A stretch of 64,000 bases of DNA, from contig CM057468.1 in the NCBI GenBank assembly GCA_030035585.1, forward strand, positions 59,330,145 through 59,394,144, given 5' to 3'. The notes beneath the pieces were generated by a model. The model was given only the letters and a program-made list of their open reading frames with translations, did not search any database and had not been told where the DNA came from. This stretch comes from Dugong dugon. Its lineage: Eukaryota > Chordata > Mammalia > Sirenia > Dugongidae. The translations under genes and the position numbers were made by a program. This document shows positions 32,339-43,264 of the stretch, piece by piece (positions within the stretch are counted from its first letter, which is position 1; each line of letters begins with the position of its first letter).

Positions 32339-33896
32339 CTTGTCCTGTTTTTTAAATTTTTTGATATTGTCTGCTGTCTTCAGGGCATTCAGTAGTTATT
32401 TTCCTTGTTTATTGATTGTAGATTTGTTTGTTTCATCCTGCTTTTTTGTTTTATTTGGTTATGTCTGAGCAGGTGGGCTGTGCGTTCTTTGCTGATTGCG
32501 CGTCTGTGGGCATGATACTTTTCACCTCATTCTCCAATGGGTAGAGTCAGTCAGTCAGGTATGGTACAGCAGGGCAGGTCCAGTTGAAGGGGAGTTGCTG
32601 GGATGGGTTGTTTGTGGCACGTACCAGGGCTGACAGTGTAGACCAGGAATCAGTGCAGGGCAGGTTCCAGTAGGCCATGCCTGTGCTGCTTGGGAGTGTG
32701 ATGTTCAGTGCACAGTGCAGGTAGGCAGGAAGGAGGGGGTAGATTGTGATGTGTGGAGCTAAGATGGGTATGGGAAAGATGAGAGAGAGGAGAGAGGAAC
32801 AGGGGCTAGAAACTTACACACAAACAAAAAAGAGTGCTAAGGGAGCTTGCTATTGGAGTGGAGAGATGAGAGACTGAGAAAAACAAAAATGAAAAAAAAA
32901 GAAAAAGCATAAAAGAAATAAAAGAATAAATGAGAAACTGGAAATGAAGAAAGACAAAAAGAGAATAAGATAGAAGAAATCAAAACAAAGAAACAAAAAA
33001 ACCCCACAAATTAAAAAAAAAATGAAAAAGAAAGAAAAAAAAAAAAGAAAAAAGAAATGCCTCCAGGGATGGCCCTGTGCATCTGTGCAGAGTAAGGGAG
33101 TAGCTTCCAAGCCATGCAGGCAGTACTGCCTGGCTAGAAGGAGCTCCCAAGCTGAGGAAAGAAAATGAAAACAAACAAATCAAAACAGAACAAATCAGAG
33201 CAAACAAACAAACAAACAAAAAAGCCCTGGGGATCCCACCAGCATGGTGGCACCGGCCGGGAAGCAGTTTCACAGTTGAGCGGTGTTTCACAGCCTTTTA
33301 GGAAGAAGCAAAGATGGTACATGGAGCCAGGTATTTGAGAGAAAGGAGGGGGAGGTGGTGAGAGGTAAGGAAGAAATCTGAAGGAGTGGAAAAAAGCAAC
33401 ACCAGCAGCCAACAAAAGGCACTCAGGGAGCTGGCCAGTGTGGGCGGGTAGAATCCAAGCGACACCGGTATGAAAGTGGTGCTTCCTGGCCAAGAGACTG
33501 TGGCTGCAAGAAGCAGAGAAGGCTTAGTGGGGGTGAGGAAGGGTTAGGGGGTGGGAAAGCCTATATTGCTGGTTACCAGTTGTTCTGTCTCCTGCTGGAA
33601 GCTCTGTGAAGCTGCTTTCTCATACCCCCTCTTTGCTGATCTCTGATAGGAGTCCAAGATGGTGGATCCGTGCTGTGGTAGCTGATAGGAGACCTCTGCA
33701 TGTATCTCCCCTCACTCTCTGTTCTCAGTCAGTTTCTTATTCCATTTGGTGCTTGGCTGAGTTCTTTGTGTTCATTTGATGCTTAGGGTTTCAGGATTGA
33801 TGTGTGACTCCATTTGACTTAGTTTTTCGGATCTTTGCTGCGGAGGGATGGCTTGGTACTTTTGACTATAGTGCCATGTTTGCTGGAAGTCGGATA
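32339..33896 (-). promoter_or_regulatory. L1 5' UTR (A-rich core)
   Basis: About 1.55 kb upstream of ORF1. The part at 32870-33060 is almost pure purine on the plus strand (runs of A with G), unusual inside the otherwise mixed-composition 5' UTR. The end has 'AAACATGGCACTATAG' on the minus strand (about 33866-33881), in the place where the CAAGATGGC site lies in the L1 at 8780-16368. Confidence 0.65.
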
Positions 33897-33909
33897 GTGT
33901 AAGTTTTTA

Positions 33910-34880
33910 AATATTTGTTTTTCTTTTAGGAACCCATAAAACCCATTGCTGTCAAGTCAATTCCGACTATAAGACAGAGTAGAACTGTCCTAGGAGCAGC
34001 TGGTAGATTCAAGCTGCTGACCTTTTGGTTAGGAGCTAAGCTCTTTGCCACAAGGCTGTATAAATTGATATCACTTTTTTGGTTCTCTTGACAGTTAACC
34101 AGGATTCTTAAATAACAATCTTTCTCTTAGATCCCATTGACTTCTCATACTTAGCTTTCTAGAGAAGTTACATGTTAGTCATTGTCATCTGCTTAAAATG
34201 AGCTGTATTGTCTACTAGAGGCTGTTGAATGCTTATCTTGAAGTTTAAAAATATAGTTTGAATATGGCTATTTTTTTGTGTTCTTTTATTAATTTTGCAA
34301 GGCACTAAATGATCCCTGTCTATCTGTAGACCCCGGTCTTTATTCAGTGCAGGGGGTTTTCTTCTGCATCTCTATAATTATTTCTGTAATTTCTATTGTA
34401 TTTTCCCCCTAACTTCCCTTATATGATTTAATTCTATAATTAATGTCTTGGCTTTACTTTCATTATTTCATCTTTTTATTTTATTATTTCATCTTCTTTG
34501 TGTTGTAAACATTTTTCAGGTCTGTCTTCTATTTTTATAATTCAGGTATCTGTAGAAAAATTAGCTTGGACACAGCCTCCATTGAAGTTTTTAATTCAAT
34601 AAATATTTATTTAGTAACTACATTACATCTTTTCTGATAAGTGTGCCCACTTCTGTGGTTGAAGCATCTTCTGGAATCTTTCTGAGACTAGAAACACTAA
34701 ATTTCTAAAATGTTTTGCGATTCATTCAAAGGCTCCATTTCAGAGAACTGTTTAATTCTGATGATTCCAGAAAGTTCTTTTTGACCTATAGGATGGTTTC
34801 ACATACCTACTGATTTTTCTCTGCCTCCTTATTTGGAAGAAGCTCTATAAGGCAGTCATTCTACCATCTTGGCCCTCTCC
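33910..34880 (-). mobile_element. Old L1 relic, right part (5' UTR)
   Basis: Likely continuation of the relic at 27790-29344. The right edge reads GGAGAGGGCCAAGATGG on the minus strand (34864-34880), the YY1-containing 5' terminus typical of L1. An AfroSINE (33930-34055) lies inside. Divergence is high and homology in the middle is weak. Confidence 0.5.
33930..34055 (-). mobile_element. AfroSINE
   Basis: Antisense copy: 'AAACCCATTGCTGTCAAGTC', 'AGCAGCTGGTAGATTCAAGC', 'TTTTGGTTAGGAGCTAAGC'. Somewhat shortened in the middle. No clear target-site duplication could be read. Confidence 0.88.
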
Positions 34881-35479
34881 AAACAAAAGAACTGTTTCTG
34901 CTTTCCATTCTAGGAGAAAGCTTTGCCAGGCTAGTTTTTTTACTGTCTAAGACTGAAAAAGAAATACTAGCACTGGTGTTTTCAGAACAGAACTTTTTTT
35001 GCAGGTTGCAATTCACAACAGTCTTCCTGGAAGAAAGAATTTTTAATACAATGCTAAGAAATTTTCTGTGAAACTTTGAGATTCAGTCTTTGGATATTAA
35101 CTACCTATTCAATTAATCAATATTCAAGAACTGAAAGATCATTAATCAGCTGTCCTTTTTTTTTTTGTAACTGATCAAAAACATACTAACAATAAATCTT
35201 ATTATCTCTCTCTCTCTTTCTCTCTTTTCTTTTTTCTCTCTCTACCCTTCCCGTCTGTCCTGAAATATTCCTGTCAAGAAGATATCTTTGAATTGTCCCA
35301 TTTTAGTTCTCTTTTCTTGCAGTAAGTTTATAATTAAAATCTTAAAATTAAATTTTATGGGAAAATTTTTTAATAAGTCATTCTGTTCCAAGAGAAATCT
35401 TCAGTATTAGGAGATTCTCCTAATACGTGATCCATCCACTCGAGAAGAAACTCTTCTGTAGAAGTTTTTTTTGTCCCTC
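34881..35479. other. Unique DNA with (TC)n tract, no gene seen
   Basis: Contains a pyrimidine tract (CTCTCTCTCTTTCTCTC and TTTTCTCTCTCTAC) at about 35204-35245. No exon or recognisable repeat otherwise. Confidence 0.55.
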
Positions 35480-35646
35480 ATGCCCTGGTGGCACAGTGGT
35501 TAAGAGCTCAGGCTGCTAACCAAAATGTTGGCAGTTTGAATCCACCAGCCGCTCCTTGGAAACCCTGTGGGGGCAGTTCTACTCTGTCCTGCAGCATCAC
35601 CATGAGTCAGAATCGACCCAAGAGCAATAGATTTGGTTTTGCTTTT
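35480..35646 (+). mobile_element. AfroSINE
   Basis: Full short-subtype copy: 'TGCCCTGGTGGCACAGTGGT', 'CCAGCCGCTCCTTGGAAACC', 'ATGAGTCAGAATCGACCC', and a GGTTTTGC end. The open frame running through it at 35488-35787 is a by-product of the repeat. Confidence 0.94.
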
Positions 35647-38600
35647 GGCCATTTAATATGTGTTCCGGAAACAATACCCATTGCCCGCCAACACCTGGTA
35701 TGTAGCTTTTCTAATTCTTGCAGCTACACATCTAAGAGGATGTCTGCTTCATTGTCTGCCCCTATCCCCCTGACTTGGATGTGTTAGTGTAAATTCATCA
35801 ACATCCCCTATACTTACCTCCCAGTCAGGTGTTATTTCATAGGATGGGAGTCTTGTATCACAAATTTCTAGTTTTCACATTATTGCCAGTTTCTAAGTAC
35901 AGATACTAGTCTTGTCTTCCTTTTTTTTGAGAGGGGTTCATGGGTGTTACTTCTATGAAGATGGATCCTTTATCTAAACATTTTGATGTTTCAAAGATAT
36001 TTGAATGATGAAAGCCAGATCTTTATAGAATTAGTAAATATTTACAAGAGTACCTACTATGGAAATAGTACTTTGATGTTAGAATATAATATGAGAAAGT
36101 TTCCTTTTAGTATTTTACAACTTAGCAGAGAAAACAAGACCTCTACACCTGCAAACCTAATTAAGGAATTTACTAAGGAATTATGAGACAAACTTTGTTG
36201 GTCTAAATTATTGATATGCATTAAAATAGATGACTTCATAAGAGGAAGTCATCACAACCTGGTTACAACTGAACAGCTCTTTGAAAATTGGTGTGAATTA
36301 GACAATTACAGGGGAACTACTTTACTGGTATAGGAATAACAGTGATTATGCCAGTATGGACATACCGTATATACTATAGATTCCGTATAGTAAAGGAGTA
36401 AGAACTGTGGTTAGAAATGTCGATTAGATTGATTGTGGATGATCTTCAGTGCTAAGATGAAGATTTTCCTGAAAGAAATGTAGATTTAATAGAGTGAAAA
36501 TAGTTGTTCCAGTGAGATTAAAACCATAGCTTAGAGTAAAGGGAAGTAGCCAGCTAGGACATCCTACAAGACTCCAGGTTCAGGATGGTGCAGGCAAGGA
36601 GTTAGAGTGGTTAGAGTGTGACTGGTGAGGGATGTCACAATAGAAAACTAGCAGGACATGGTCACTGTTGGGTGAGTTGTGTCAGATCAAAATAGTTTTG
36701 CTGATTAAAAAGGACAGTGTGTATGAGATTTTTGCAACTTATTATTAAGTTTTGGAATTGATATTATGGATGACGTTCTACTTTTGCAATGTATTATTTT
36801 TGAAACTTAGTATTAAGTTGTGGAATTGATGTTATGAATGATATTCTAAGAAAAGAAAGTATGACAGTGTGACAAGACCCAGATCTAGAAACAGTTGATA
36901 CCGCAATGAACTGCTTGTTCCTCTGTCCAGACGTCTGATGCTTTTGGCTGCCCACATCTTACACCACTATAATCTGGCCCTGAGCGTTGCATCGTTTGGG
37001 TCTTTCCTATCTTCACTCTCTGTTCCTACCAGCATAATAACAGTGGTGCCACCAGGCTCTTATCGACCAATTCCTTTTTCTTAATTATCTCACTCTACAA
37101 ATAGTTATTAAGCACTTATGGTATATACAAGGCACAGAAAATAGAAGAGAGTAAAAAAGTTATGTGATGACTATGTCAATAAATGAACCTATTTACATTT
37201 TGACTAGCATTTTATTATTTAGCTCTGGAGACAGTTATTTCACTCAAAGGCGCAAAAGGAAAATACTTTTCATTTGGAGAGGACCTTTTTGTTCTTCTCC
37301 AACCTTACAACAGGTGAAGGGCTTTTTTCAGGCAGACAGTTTTGTGTTTTGGAAATTTAGGAACATCAAATGTTTATTTTCATCTCCACTAGGGGACAGT
37401 GTGCCACCATTATATTTTCTTTCCATCTCAGCAAAATATATACAGAAAGGAAATTTAACCTCAAATTATTTTGATTTGACATTAATAATGGTATTATAAC
37501 TATAACAAATCTGTTAAAATATTTCTAAATTCTGTAACTGATGAATTTTATATATATGATATGGATATATATAGATACCTATGACTATACAGCATTGTAC
37601 ATTTTTACTTATTTAGGGTATTTGAAATTTTTTAGCATTTACAAAATAATTTTTTGCATGAGTTCACCAAAACAAGGATGGCAGAAGGACTGGGAGGACA
37701 GAAGTATCTAGTATATGGTAATATATGATTAACATCAAACTGTAAGTGACCTGAATTTCAAGACCATTCTGTGACTCATAGAAATTGAATTGGATATGGA
37801 ATTTGGCAAGACAATGCAATGTTTATACTTCAAGAAGGGCTGTGTAATCTCCTGAGACATCTAAAGCCAAAGTATATATTTTTTTTAACTTTATAGTTCC
37901 CCTTTAAACAGAGTACATTGTATTCTTTAGCAGCTATCTATGTGGAGGATAAATATCTCTAAAACATTTCCTTTCAGGTTGTCTATAAAGATTTGGAGAA
38001 CAATGATGCCATAGCATTTCCCTCTATTCTTTGGGGCAGTATTCTGTGCAATCCATGTAAATTTGAATCTAACATCCCACCATAAATTTGTTTTCACTCC
38101 TTTACTTCAAATACTGTGGGCTGCGTAGTACAATTATGGAATTTAATGTTTAAAATATACCTTTTACAAAGCTCTTCAAGTTTAAGTATACTGGGAATAG
38201 TTTCTCCAAAAGTTGTCAGTTAAGAAAATTGAAAGGGATAGTAAGTAAGGAATGTTGAAGACATGGGGTATATACCAAATTGACCAGTTGACCATTTGCC
38301 AGTTTCTACTTATTAGTAATTTACTTTTGGACCTGCAGGTTTTACTTCATTTCTGAAGTTTGAAGTAGGAGGTAGGGAGGAGAGAAAAGAAGAACTGCTA
38401 TGAATTATGGAAGTGTCTCTGTCATGCACTTTCCATGATAGAAGTAAATCTCCTATTTTCCATATTTTTCCAGAAGCTTGCCAAGAACTTAGAGTTCCAC
38501 AAGAATTTTTTCATTGAGACTCTATTAAAGAAGAGAGATAACATCATCATAAACAATGAACAACAACAAAAAGACACACACACTAAGACAATACAGAATT

Positions 38601-38656
38601 CCTTTGGCATAACTTAATTACTAGGGAGTAAGTTTGGAATTCCATAATAATTAAGT
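35647..38656. other. Unique AT-rich DNA, no confirmed gene
   Basis: No clear interspersed repeat for 3 kb. It contains a 44-bp direct repeat (36737-36780 and 36805-36848), a possible exon-like stretch at 37223-37313, an AT-rich low-complexity patch near 37545-37575, and a 13-bp inverted repeat at 38608-38660. Confidence 0.5.
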
Positions 38657-39698
38657 TATGGACAACATTGAAAAGAATGGTGATTCCAGAACATTTAATT
38701 GTGCTTATGCGGAACCTATACATAGACCAAGAGGCAGTCATTTGAAAAAGAACAAGTGGATACTGCATGGCTTAAAATCAGGAAAGTGTATGTCAGAGTT
38801 GTATCCTTTCACCATGCTTATTCAGTCTGTATGCTGAGCAAATAATACAAGAAGCTGGACTATATGAAGAAGAATGCAGCATCAGGACTGGAGAAATACT
38901 CATTAACAACCTGCAATATGCAGATGACACAACGTTGCTTGCTGAACACGAAAAGGACTTGAGGTGCTTACTGATGACGATCAAAGACTACAGCCTTCGG
39001 TATGGATTACACCTTAACATAAAACAAAAATCTTCACAGCTGGATTAATAAACAAGATCATGATAAATGGAGAAAATATTGAAGTTGTTAAGAATTTCAT
39101 TTACTTGGATCCACAATCAACACCCATGGAAGCAATAGTCAAGATATCAACGACATATTGCATTGGGCAAATCTGCTGCAAAAGATCTCTTTAAAGTGTT
39201 CAAAAGCAAAGATGTCACTTTGAGAACTAAAGTGCGCCTGACCCCAGCCATAGTATTTTCAATCACCTCATATACATGCAAAAGCTGGACAATGAATAAG
39301 GAAGACCAAAGAAGAATTGATGCCATTGAATTATGGTGTTGGCAAAGAATATTGAGTATACTATGGACTTCCAGAAGAATGAACACATATGTCTTGGAAG
39401 AAGTACAACCAGAATGCTCCTTAGAAGGGAGGATGATGAGACTTCTTCTTATGGATTTTGGACATGTTGTCAGGAGGGACCAGTCCCTGGAGAAGGACAT
39501 CATGCTTGGTAAAGCTGAGGGTCAGCAAAAAAGAGGAAGACTCTCAACGAGATGGATTGGCACATTGGCTACAATGATGGGCTCAAATACAGCAATGATT
39601 TTGAGGATGGAGGGGACTGGGCAGTGTTTCGTTCTGTTGTGCATAATGTTGTTATGAGTCAGAACTGACTAGGCAGCATCTAACAATGACAATAACAA
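38657..39698 (+). mobile_element. RTE-clade LINE, 5'-truncated
   Basis: Carries the RT C-terminal half and 3' end. The catalytic YADD is encoded at 38917-38928 in NNLQYADDTTLLAEHEKDL, with the preceding codon CAA intact here. Next come TSYTCKSWTMNKEDQRRIDA and GRMMRLLLMDFGHVVRRDQ (39163-39657), the conserved C-terminal helix region of RTE/BovB-type proteins. The 3' end reads CTAACAATGACAATAACA. A frame break lies near 39020-39160. Confidence 0.93.
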
Positions 39699-39898
39699 AG
39701 TTCAGAATTAACTTATATATTTAGGAGACAATCTCAAAATTAGAACTTTTTCTTTTGCACATCTTTCATCTAAAATAGTTTCTCCTAATCCTGAAATTCA
39801 AGTGATAGAGAAATAGACAAATATAAGCTTTTAGGTAAACCACACAGGGAATTCTAATAATGAATAATTCAGTTTGAAGGTATTGGGGGAAAAAAAAA

Positions 39899-40003
39899 AA
39901 AGACCTCAATACCGTCGAGTCGATTCTGCCCATAGCGACCCTACAGGACAGAGTAGAATGGTCCCATATGGTTTCCAAGGACCAGCTGGTGGATTTGAAC
40001 TGC
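39899..40003 (-). mobile_element. AfroSINE tail half, inverted partner
   Basis: Antisense 3' half: 'GACCTCAATACCGTCGAGTC', 'CAGAGTAGAATGGTCCC', ending at 'GGATTTGAACTGCC'. Preceded by an A-run. It ends directly at the next SINE, which lies in the opposite orientation. Confidence 0.92.
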
Positions 40004-40152
40004 CAAAGCCCTGGTGGGACAGTGGTTAAGAGCTCAGCTGATAACCAAAACATCAGCAGTTTGAATCCACCAGCCACTCCTTGGAAACCCTATGGGAAGG
40101 TCCTATAGGGTTGCTATGAGTCAGAATCGACTCAACAGCAACAGGTTTGAGG
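40004..40152 (+). mobile_element. AfroSINE, inverted partner
   Basis: Sense copy: 'AAGCCCTGGTGGGACAGTGG', 'CCAGCCACTCCTTGGAAACC', 'ATGAGTCAGAATCGACTC'. Its tail is the reverse complement of the tail of the copy to its left, so the pair could fold back on itself. Confidence 0.94.
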
Positions 40153-41154
40153 ATACAGAAAATTTAAAATAACTATTTTGTATTGGTATTTTTTTCAGCA
40201 GTCTTACTGGTGTGCTTAAAATGCACCTGTTTAGAAACTCTTGAAGTTCTTAATTGAGCAATTGTTACATGCTAAATAAATTTAAGTATAATTTTTTTGT
40301 TGTTACTTTTAGCTTCACTTCCATGATATTTTTTCTCAACTGCTAAGTCAGCAGAAAGCTAAGACTTCATACATTATTAACATAATTCTTTCTGAACCTT
40401 CGTTATAGGCTAGAATATTCAAACAAAACATGTTTTCTTTGTACAGATTTTAAATATTTTTATGGAGAAAAATATTCCCTGATCATTTTGACAGTGTTCA
40501 ATATTATTGATACACTTGGATTTATATGATGTCAAATCAAACTTAGTTCTCTAAACTTGAATAATCTTGAAACTTAATTTAAAAATAACTTGTTTTTCTT
40601 CTTAGAAGAATGAAATGTGTTCATTATGGAAATTTTGAAAATATAGCAAATCTCAAAGAAGAAAACAAAAATTGCCATAAATTTATCTTCCAGGAATAAC
40701 ATTTGTTAACATTTTGATATTTTATTTCCTAGTACTTTAAGAAACCAGGCTACTTTAGAGATTTTTTTTTTTCTTTTTTGGCTGATTTCTATTTTCCCCA
40801 TAATACAGTTCTAACCAAGAAAAAAAGTGAAGCTATATTTTCAACTAGAAGTTGTGTTTGTATTTTTATTGTATTGTTTCATTGCTGGACAGAGTTTGCA
40901 ATTTTTTAAATAAATTTTCTGTACAATTTTAAATTGTTAGGAAGTAAAAAGGAAGATGAGGTAAAACAAGTGATGCCAGTTATGACAATCATTTATAATA
41001 AAAAACAGGTTTTAGTATATCTTATATCAATAAACAGTCTTCTGTTTTCCCTTAAATTCAGCAAATGTATTTTTTTTCTTTTTTGAAAATAAATTATATT
41101 AAAGTGTAATTTACATATGATAAACTACATATATTTAAATTGCACAAGTTGGTG
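40153..41154. other. Unique AT-rich DNA, no gene seen
   Basis: No recognisable exon or repeat. AT-rich with short T and A runs. Confidence 0.55.
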
Positions 41155-41232
41155 AGTTTTAAAAAAAATTTATTGTGCTTTACGTGGAAGTTTACAGCAC
41201 AAATTAGTTTCTCATTCAAAAATTTATACACA
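41155..41232 (-). mobile_element. L1 3' end fragment, left part
   Basis: Minus-strand L1 3' terminus: A/T-rich start, then 'TTATTGTGCTTTACGTGGAA', 'GTTTACAGCACAAATTAG', 'TTTCTCATTC'. It is interrupted by a plus-strand L1 and continues at 47876. Confidence 0.85.
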
Positions 41233-41233
41233 G

Positions 41234-41830
41234 AGGCAGAGCCAAGATGGCAGACTAGTCAGATGCACTAAGCCATCCTGCTGCAACAAATACTTGAAAA
41301 ACAAAGTAAAACAGATACAGACATCAATCCTGGAACCCTGGATCTTAAATGAAGGGATAAAGTATTAGATTGAAAGTCACTGAGTAGAAGAAGAAACTGT
41401 TAGAAAATGGGAAAGGAATAGAGATACATAGTGGAGGTTCCCAGCCAAATGGCATTACTCAGTGTGGCCATCTTGGAATAAAATCAACAACCCCTCATGT
41501 AGAAAGGCAACTCCACAGAATTCCCAATAAGAGATAGAGGTATGGCAGGGACTCACCCAGAGGTAAGTAAGACCACATTTGCTAGTTGTAGCTCCAGGAG
41601 GAGACCAGACTCTCACATACTGAGCAACTGGTCTTACACCCAGATAAGGATGAGGACTGTTGTGCCCACAGACAAGCAAACAACAAAGCATGCCCAGCCC
41701 ACTTGCCCAGGCATAAGCCAACAGTACAAAAAAGAAGGATGAAACAAACAAACCTATAATCAATAAATAAAGAAAATAATACCTGAGTGTCTTGGAGACA
41801 ATAGACAATATCAAAACCTAAAAAACAGGA
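41234..41830 (+). promoter_or_regulatory. L1 5' UTR / internal promoter
   Basis: About 0.6 kb from the element's 5' end to the ORF1 region, starting with a YY1-type site within about 20 bases of the terminus. Less than half the length of the 5' UTR in the L1 at 8780-16368, which suggests different subfamilies or an internal deletion. Confidence 0.65.
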
Positions 41831-42834
41831 CAAGATTGCTCCAGTAAGCAACCACAATAAAGCACAAATTGACCTTCTGGCAGAAGAAAAGTTACTGAAC
41901 TGACTCATAGGGAATTCAAAAGTCTAATATTCAGGGCTCTTCAAAAGACTAGGAAAGAGATCAAGTAAAACGCAGACAAAATCATGTAAAACACAGACAA
42001 AACCAACAAAAAGAGTCAAAATCAAGACAAACACTGGCAAAGCAATAGAAGAATTCAGGAAAATAATACAAGAACAAAATGTCAAAATAAGTAGACAATT
42101 AGAAGTAATACAAAAACAGCAATTAGAAATCCAAAAGATAAACACAAAAGTTCAGAAATGGACAACTCAATAGAAGGTTTTAGAAGCAAATTTGAAACAG
42201 TAGAGGACAGAATCAGCAAAATTGAAGACAAATCCATGGATGCCACTTTGAGGAAAAATCAGAGAAAAGAATGAAGAAAATTAAACAAAACCTAAGAACT
42301 ATGTGGATACAATAAATAGCAAAAATCTGCACATAATTGGAAGTCCAAAACAGGGAAAAAAATTGAAACACAGAGGTGCTAATTGAAGATTTGCTGACAG
42401 AAAACTTCCTTCATATCATGAAAGATGAAAAGCTCAGCATCCAAGCTCAGTGAACCCCATATAGGATAGATCCAAAAAGACAGTCACCAAGACATATAAT
42501 CACACTCACCACAACCAAAGACAAAGAATCCTGAGAGCAGCCCAAGAAAAACAAAGTCATATAAAAAGGGGAAACAGTAAGACTAAGCTCTGATTACTTC
42601 ACAGAAACCATGTAGGCAAGAAGGCAATGTGATGATAAAAATAAAACCTTGGAAGAAAAAAATTGCCAACCGAGAATAATATATACCACAAACTCTCTCA
42701 AATATGATGGCAAAATTAGGATGTTTTCAGATAAACAGAAATTAAGGGAATTTGTAAAACCCAAACCACACTTACAAGAATTATTAAAGGGAGTCCTTCA
42801 GTTAGAGAACCAACAACATCAGACAACAACCTGA
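41831..42834 (+). pseudogene. L1 ORF1, broken
   Basis: Homologous to 31333-32338 and 13949-14987. The place of the likely start codon in the 29349-33896 copy (AAGATGGTTCTAG) reads AAGATTGCTCCAG here, so the ATG appears lost. The C-terminal part is open at 42649-42834 (NCQPRIIYTTNSLKYDGKIR, FSDKQKLREFVK). Stops and indels break the middle. Confidence 0.8.
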
Positions 42835-43264
42835 ATCTAGGACACAGGTTAGTGTCAGCCAAATATGACCTAGGTAATGAACTCTCAAGGACAAAATAAA
42901 ACAAAAGATTCAAAACAGGGAACTAGAGACATCAATCTGTAAATGACGACAAAGTTAGAATAGTAAAAGGGGGAATATACCGTGTAGGTACAGAACTTTC
43001 AAACAGAGAGGAAGTCAAAGCTATATCAACTAATAAAAGACTGGATCAAACTTAGGAAGAGAAGGGTACATTTTGAGGTACCCACAAAGAAAGCTAACAA
43101 ACCTGCTAATGAAAATAAAGGAGAAAAACAAAGTCTCAGTAAACACAAAATCTACAATAATGAAAGAAATGAAAATAAATTTCAGAAACAAAAGGAACTC
43201 AGCACAGGAGAGTAAGAGGAACAAAGAAAACATCAGCACCACACAAAAAAGAAAGCACTACAAA

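Larger units (their letters stand above)
29349..33896 (-). mobile_element. L1 LINE lacking most of ORF2
   Basis: Target-site duplications GTGTAAGTTTTT lie at about 29337 and 33898. On the minus strand the order is 5' UTR (about 32339-33896), ORF1 (31333-32338), the spacer up to the ORF2 start codon, then directly the last part of ORF2 (30566-30883) and the 3' UTR. The junction at about 30881-30884 is preceded, in L1 sense, by an A-run (T-run 30896-30925 on the plus strand). The 3' UTR (29349-29780) has the same composite structure as 21705-22686. Confidence 0.9.

Noticed and set aside
32850..33493. Phe-rich, membrane-like minus-strand frames
   Set aside because: The hydrophobic runs come from a purine-rich tract in an L1 5' UTR read in antisense. 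No start context, conservation or signal-peptide logic supports a protein.
41542..41908. Open frames on both strands near the 5' end of the plus-strand L1
   Set aside because: They lie in the L1 5' UTR and the start of the ORF1 region and match no L1 protein segment.
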